From positions 1 to 12,738 of the forward strand of contig JABVXV010000715.1 in NCBI GenBank assembly GCA_013365325.1: DNA of 12,738 nucleotides. Reading direction: 5' to 3'. Origin of the DNA: Dipetalonema caudispina (taxonomy: Eukaryota > Nematoda > Chromadorea > Rhabditida > Onchocercidae). Positions 9,918-12,738 of the stretch are shown here, piece by piece. The notes beneath the pieces are model-generated. The model did no database searches, was not told the DNA's origin, and saw nothing but the letters and a program-made list of their open reading frames with translations. Position 1 is the first letter of the stretch; each line of letters begins with the position of its first letter. Made by a program: the position numbers and the translations under genes.

Positions 9918-9940
9918 AAAGAAACGAAACGAAACGAAAT
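9883..9940. repeat. A33 tract followed by (GAAAC) pentanucleotide repeats
   Basis: Thirty-three consecutive A residues (9883-9915), then GAAAA, then GAAAC three times and GAAAT (9921-9940). This is the longest homopolymer in the window. A long A tract with an A-rich simple repeat, immediately 3' of a G+C-richer island, is the layout of a retroposed (SINE-like or processed-transcript) insertion. Only a 7-base TATTATC is shared by the two sides (9637-9643 and 9949-9955), too short to prove a target-site duplication. Confidence 0.9.
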
Positions 9941-10172
9941 AATCATAGTATTATCTTTTTTCCATCCTCTTTACTCTTTCAATTTCATCCTAAATTTTAT
10001 ATGTCATTGCTTTAAATTTGAAAAAAATTTGCTAACATTTTTAGATTAATTTTTTAATAAATAAATTACTTTGAAATATTATTATTGCATTTTTTTTTTT
10101 CTGTTTTTCTCTTCCTACTATATATTTGAAATAAATATTTAATGTAGCATTCTAATCGTTTCTTTTTCTCAA

Positions 10173-10193
10173 TTTTTTTTTTTTTTTTTTTTT
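10173..10193. repeat. T21 homopolymer
   Basis: Twenty-one consecutive T residues in an otherwise pyrimidine-rich patch (about 10085-10215) that also holds an 11-base T run at 10090-10100. No gene is attached. Confidence 0.97.
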
Positions 10194-10265
10194 CTTAAAA
10201 TCCACTTCTATCCTTTTCTTATAAACGGAAGCATATATTATTCGATTGCATCGATCAGTCAGTAC

Positions 10266-10291
10266 ATTCCATTTAATTCCACTAATGGAAT
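10266..10291. repeat. 8-bp inverted repeat (hairpin)
   Basis: ATTCCATT (10266-10273) and AATGGAAT (10284-10291) can pair across a 10-base loop. It lies in a slightly G+C-richer patch. There is no T run directly after it like that of a Pol III gene, and no second stem, so I list it only as structure. Confidence 0.5.
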
Positions 10292-10324
10292 ATTTCCGCT
10301 TTTTTTTTCTCTCAATATTCAGAC

Positions 10325-10351
10325 AAAAAAAAAAAAAAAAAAAAAAAAAAA
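10325..10351. repeat. A27 homopolymer
   Basis: Twenty-seven consecutive A residues. A frame read through it (10246-10437) opens on TTG, contains a poly-Lys stretch from the run, and is not accepted as a gene. Confidence 0.97.
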
Positions 10352-10424
10352 TGAATAAAAAAGGAATTTATTTAATAGTGAAAAGAAAATCATTTATCGC
10401 TTTGTTTAGTGCTAGTACAACTAT

Positions 10425-10830
10425 CTATTACTACTAAATGTTATTATCATTCATTAAAATAACAATGATAGCAAACATTATTCTCACCAATTATTACCAT
10501 GATTATCGTTATTGTTATCGTAATAGTAATAATAATTATTGCTTAATGTCGTGTGCTATTATCATATTGATACTACTACTTATCACTAGTTGTTACCAGC
10601 ATTCATTAGTATTATAATAATAATCATTGTTATCATTAGTCATTATTATGGTTATCGTCATTATTATTATATAATCATTATTATTTAATGTCATATTATT
10701 ACACCACTACTACTACTACTCATCACTAGTTGTTATCATCATTAACACAAGTTATAATCATTATTATTTTCAGCTACTACTATGATTATCGTTATTGTTA
10801 TTATAGTGATAATTGCTGTTTGCATTATTA
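10425..10830. repeat. degenerate satellite, about three units of 135-150 bp
   Basis: Three diverged copies are built from ATT, ATC, GTT and ACT triplets. Anchors: ATGATTATCGTTATTGTTA at 10499 and 10782, with a variant TATGGTTATCGTCATTATTA at 10647 (steps of about 149 and 134); TATCACTAGTTGTTA at 10581 and CATCACTAGTTGTTA at 10721 (140); TTAATGTC at 10543 and 10685 (142); CATTCATTA at 10448 and 10600 (152). Copies 2 and 3 share CTACTACT just before the CACTAGTTG word. It appears to be an older microsatellite that was duplicated as blocks and then decayed. It is not coding. Confidence 0.85.
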
Positions 10831-10835
10831 GGCTC

Positions 10836-11357
10836 ATAATGTTTATTGAGTATTATATCGTTATCTCAGAGCAAAAATCCTATTATTTTTTTTTTTTTAA
10901 AGAAATTAACCAATTTTTTTTTCTTTGAAGCAATTCTTTTATTTTGCTTACAAGCAATTTCGTTATACTTACTTTTGTTTTTACTTTTCTAAAAAAAATA
11001 TTAGCCTATAAATTAAATTTCAAAATTAAAATCTAAGCTTGAAAGTCATTGATATTACACATTTTATTGTGCTATCCTGAAGATAATAAAAGTTATTTAT
11101 GAAATTTTGTGCTAGATAACTAGAAATGAAAAATTTAGTCAACAATGCTAAATTCCGGCTTATTTGAATGCTAAGTTAGAATCTTCGATTTAATCACTGT
11201 TTACTAATTTTACCTAATAAGTTGAACTGATATTGCTGGAGACTGGCACTAATTAATTATTGATTATAGTGTCGATAGCGTAAAAGTATTAGCAAAAGCC
11301 TTTTTTCTAATCAAAAAAAGTAAAAAACCCTTGAAAAATCATATGAATTCGACACAT
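10836..11357. other. A+T-rich stretch without a supported gene
   Basis: Contains a 13-base T run (10886-10898). A small G+C-richer patch at 11221-11250 could on the minus strand be a 35-base exon (11214-11248), bounded by TTAG on the left and GTAAAA on the right, but it is too short to call. Nothing else stands out. Confidence 0.55.
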
Positions 11358-11413
11358 CGATCAATTCAATTTTTGAATTTGATTTGCCGATTAATTCTAT
11401 TTTCGAATTTGAT
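11358..11413. repeat. 30-bp tandem duplication carrying inverted repeats
   Basis: CGATCAATTCAATTTTTGAA at 11358 recurs as CGATTAATTCTATTTTCGAA at 11388. Each copy is 26 bases and continues with TTTGAT. The first copy contains the inverted repeat AATTCAA...TTGAATT. It ends 17 bases before the ATG of the small ORF at 11431. Confidence 0.8.
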
Positions 11414-11430
11414 ATAAAGAAAGTAAAGTT

Positions 11431-11610
11431 ATGTCTTTCTTCATACAATTATTATATCAACTTTTCAGAAACAGATCTTTCAAACAAATTTATCGTCCGC
11501 TCCAATACCTTTTTCCCAGTATCCCATTCTCCGCTTTAACTTTTCTTAATGTTTTCGTGAATTCATCCATTACTTTCTTCCAAATTCATCCATTTTTATA
11601 TTGTGCATAA
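11431..11610 (+). CDS. hypothetical 59-aa small ORF (doubtful)
   Basis: The frame runs from ATG 11431 to TAA 11608-11610 and gives 59 residues rich in Phe, Leu, Ile and Ser. The basic segment FRNRSFKQIYR lies at about residues 12-22, a Pro-containing middle (RPLQYLFPSIPF) follows, and a hydrophobic stretch spans about 35-50. G+C is about 35% across 11461-11580, above background. Against it: the plus strand here is pyrimidine-rich, which lowers stop density, and a second plus frame is also open over part of the segment. A good acceptor-like ACTTTTCAG ends at 11468 and would place an exon start inside this frame. On the other strand, a 26-codon ATG frame opens near 11565. No family is recognised. 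It is either a small membrane-type protein, part of an exon, or chance. Confidence 0.2.
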   Translation: MSFFIQLLYQLFRNRSFKQIYRPLQYLFPSIPFSALTFLNVFVNSSITFFQIHPFLYCA

Positions 11611-11860
11611 TAATATACAGAAAACAAGCAAAAAAATTGCTTCAAATTTGAATGAGGCGTAAAATTTAAAGAGATAACTTTCAACTAATTAGTTACATTT
11701 TTTCAATGTAAATATACAATCCAAACGCTAACAATTTGCCAATGCTTTATGCTTTTATTAATATTTGAGTTTTAAATTACATTGGTTAATAGCATAAATT
11801 TTTTGTCTCACAAACGCTAAAATTGTTTTCTTTTTTTTTTTTTTTGTTAATTAAATAACC

Positions 11861-11991
11861 ATGCATCAATTCGTTGAAACGAAAAGCGAAGCTAACAGTT
11901 GTTTGAAAAAAAAGAAAACTGAAAACAGTTGTGCACCCAAGAAAATAAATAAAAGTTTCGTTAATATTTCGATGAAAGAATGTTTGGTCAG
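11861..11991 (+). CDS. candidate first exon of a small Lys-rich protein
   Basis: ATG 11861 has a good context (ATAACCATG), with an in-frame TAA just upstream. It opens 43 codons plus two bases up to a strong donor-like CAG followed by GTATTA at 11992. The unspliced frame would go on through the TA microsatellite to TAA at 12038-12040 (59 residues). The sense strand is purine-rich, where stops should be frequent, so the open frame is more telling than those in T-rich strands. The protein is hydrophilic and Lys-rich, with a partial internal repeat NSCLKKKK / NSCAPKK. No family is recognised. The downstream frame at 12275-12430 can follow in phase if a TTTTTTAG acceptor (AG at 12359-12360) is used, giving a 66-residue protein. 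A minus-strand frame (11786-12016) overlaps and is probably its shadow. Confidence 0.3.
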
Positions 11992-11995
11992 GTAT

Positions 11996-12013
11996 TATAT
12001 ATATATATATATA
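11996..12013. repeat. (TA)9 microsatellite
   Basis: Nine TA units, four bases after the putative donor of the exon at 11861-11991. In that model it lies at the start of the intron. Confidence 0.95.
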
Positions 12014-12274
12014 CATATTTTTTTTCTTTTTTATTGCTAAATGTTTGATGTTTAAATATTTGTTTTGAAAATATTTGCGGATTTTCTTTTCTTCTACATA
12101 TAATTATAGATTTTCAATTATAAGCTCACCTATAACATTGGTATAATTAAAAATTTAAATAAAGTCAGTCTTCGTATAGTTTTAAAAAAATAAAAATATG
12201 CAGAGAGTCGTTTTTATTTCTGTTTAAATCATTTTATCGAAGTAAAAAATTAGTTAAACTGGTGGGGATTTTAC

Positions 12275-12430
12275 ATGAAAGAGGTGTTATTTTCAGTTCC
12301 TTTTAAGAATTACAGCGCATTTATCAAATGTGACAGTTCGTCAATATTAGGATTTTTTAGCTTGATATTCGTTCTTTTGAATATTATACTTTTACATTTT
12401 CTCAATCTGAAATTGAAACATAAGAAATAA
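12275..12430 (+). CDS. candidate single-pass membrane small ORF or terminal exon, 51 aa
   Basis: The frame runs from ATG 12275 to TAA 12428-12430. The product begins with a mixed segment (MKEVLFSVPFKNYSAFIKCD), then one hydrophobic helix of about 20 residues, residues 24-43, and ends in a basic tail KLKHKK. That layout, one helix with a basic C-terminus, fits a single-pass or tail-anchored membrane microprotein. Two acceptor-like sites fall inside: TTATTTTCAG ending at 12296 and GATTTTTTAG ending at 12360. The second joins in phase with the exon at 11861-11991, leaving SLIFVLLNII and the basic tail as C-terminal anchor. Upstream G+C is about 30% (12271-12360). AATAAA overlaps the stop. No family is recognised; chance cannot be excluded. 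Confidence 0.25.
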   Translation: MKEVLFSVPFKNYSAFIKCDSSSILGFFSLIFVLLNIILLHFLNLKLKHKK

Positions 12431-12431
12431 A
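12426..12431 (+). terminator. AATAAA polyadenylation-signal candidate
   Basis: AATAAA overlaps the TAA of the 12275-12430 frame and is followed by an A run. A signal this close to a stop implies a very short 3' UTR, which occurs in compact genes. The hexamer is frequent by chance in this composition. Confidence 0.2.
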
Positions 12432-12738
12432 AAAAAATGTATAAAAATTAGCTTTCAATAATTTATTCAAAATTTTCGTCAGTTTTTATATTCGCTATAA
12501 AATTCATTTAACTTTATCATAATTATCTATAAATGGCCATCGGCATCATTGTTATTTATCATTGTTATTTTGCATATTTGTCAATTATTTTTTGTTTTTT
12601 TATGTCTCAATTTTAAATATTGTTACGAAAGAGAAAACAGAAATATACTTCAGATATGAAATTTTGATAAGAGGAAGAAAACAATGATTTTTTTTAACTC
12701 ATAAAAAACATTTTTGTTAGCTAATAATTCATGTATCA
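12432..12738. other. A+T-rich right edge without a gene
   Basis: No gene or notable repeat is visible. The sequence is A+T-rich with short T runs, and the window ends in the same background. Confidence 0.55.

Noticed and set aside
9861..10049. Frame with a poly-Lys stretch
   Set aside because: It opens on TTG, and most of its charged part is the A33 tract. The rest is Phe/Ile-rich translation of A+T-rich DNA.
10246..10437. 63-aa frame around the A27 tract
   Set aside because: It opens on TTG, has a poly-Lys core from the homopolymer and ends in the ATT-like satellite. There is no coding signature on either side.
11214..11248. 35-base minus-strand micro-exon between TTAG and GTAAAA
   Set aside because: Too short, with a weak acceptor. 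Similar AG...GT windows are seen elsewhere in the sequence (for example around 371-413 and 4552-4567), so chance is the simpler explanation.
11786..12016. 76-aa minus-strand ORF starting at ATG 12014-12016
   Set aside because: Its N-terminus is the TA microsatellite (YIYIYI) and its KKKKK comes from the 15-base T run. It lies antisense to the plus-strand frame at 11861, which has a better start context, a donor site and a less biased composition.

Overview
The window looks like gene-poor, very A+T-rich nuclear DNA from a eukaryote, probably an animal. I estimate G+C by eye at a little over 20%. About 28 homopolymer runs of 10 or more A or T, abundant microsatellites, two larger tandem arrays and the absence of long reading frames all point that way. 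There are no ribosome-binding sites, operons, or recognisable phage, insertion-sequence or plasmid genes, so I do not read it as bacterial. Several candidate 3' splice sites have the short TTTTCAG or ATTTCAG form common in nematodes. A nematode (filarial type) is my best guess, but the sequence does not settle the phylum; arthropods such as mites remain possible.

Left part (1-3000): mostly A+T-rich non-coding DNA. It holds the best protein-coding candidate, a 64-codon ORF or terminal exon on the minus strand at 818-1012. Its G+C is near 39% and its protein is not low-complexity. Right beside it is a two-copy 107-bp tandem duplication (1044-1257). A weak internal-exon candidate lies at 2103-2157.

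Middle (3000-9200): a minisatellite at 3062-3535 mixes 112-bp and 53-bp units in a higher-order pattern. After it come long non-coding DNA with many poly-A and poly-T runs, a (TC)15 microsatellite, a triplet-rich zone (6190-6480), a GAT microsatellite flanked by three related 20-mers (7021-7145), a decayed 69-bp duplication (7412-7548), and a 320-bp ATT array ending in 36 uninterrupted triplets (8867-9184).

Right part (9200-12738): a G+C-richer island (9672-9849) has a TATAAAAG box and a phase-compatible two-exon mini-ORF, followed at once by a 33-base A tract. Next is a degenerate satellite of about 140 bp (10425-10830). The last 1.3 kb holds three plus-strand small ORFs or exons (11431-11610, 11861-11991, 12275-12430). 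The last two can be spliced in frame into a predicted small tail-anchored protein with an AATAAA signal at its stop codon.

No protein family was recognised and no multi-gene system is visible. All coding calls are hypotheses at low to moderate confidence. The repeats are seen directly and are secure.
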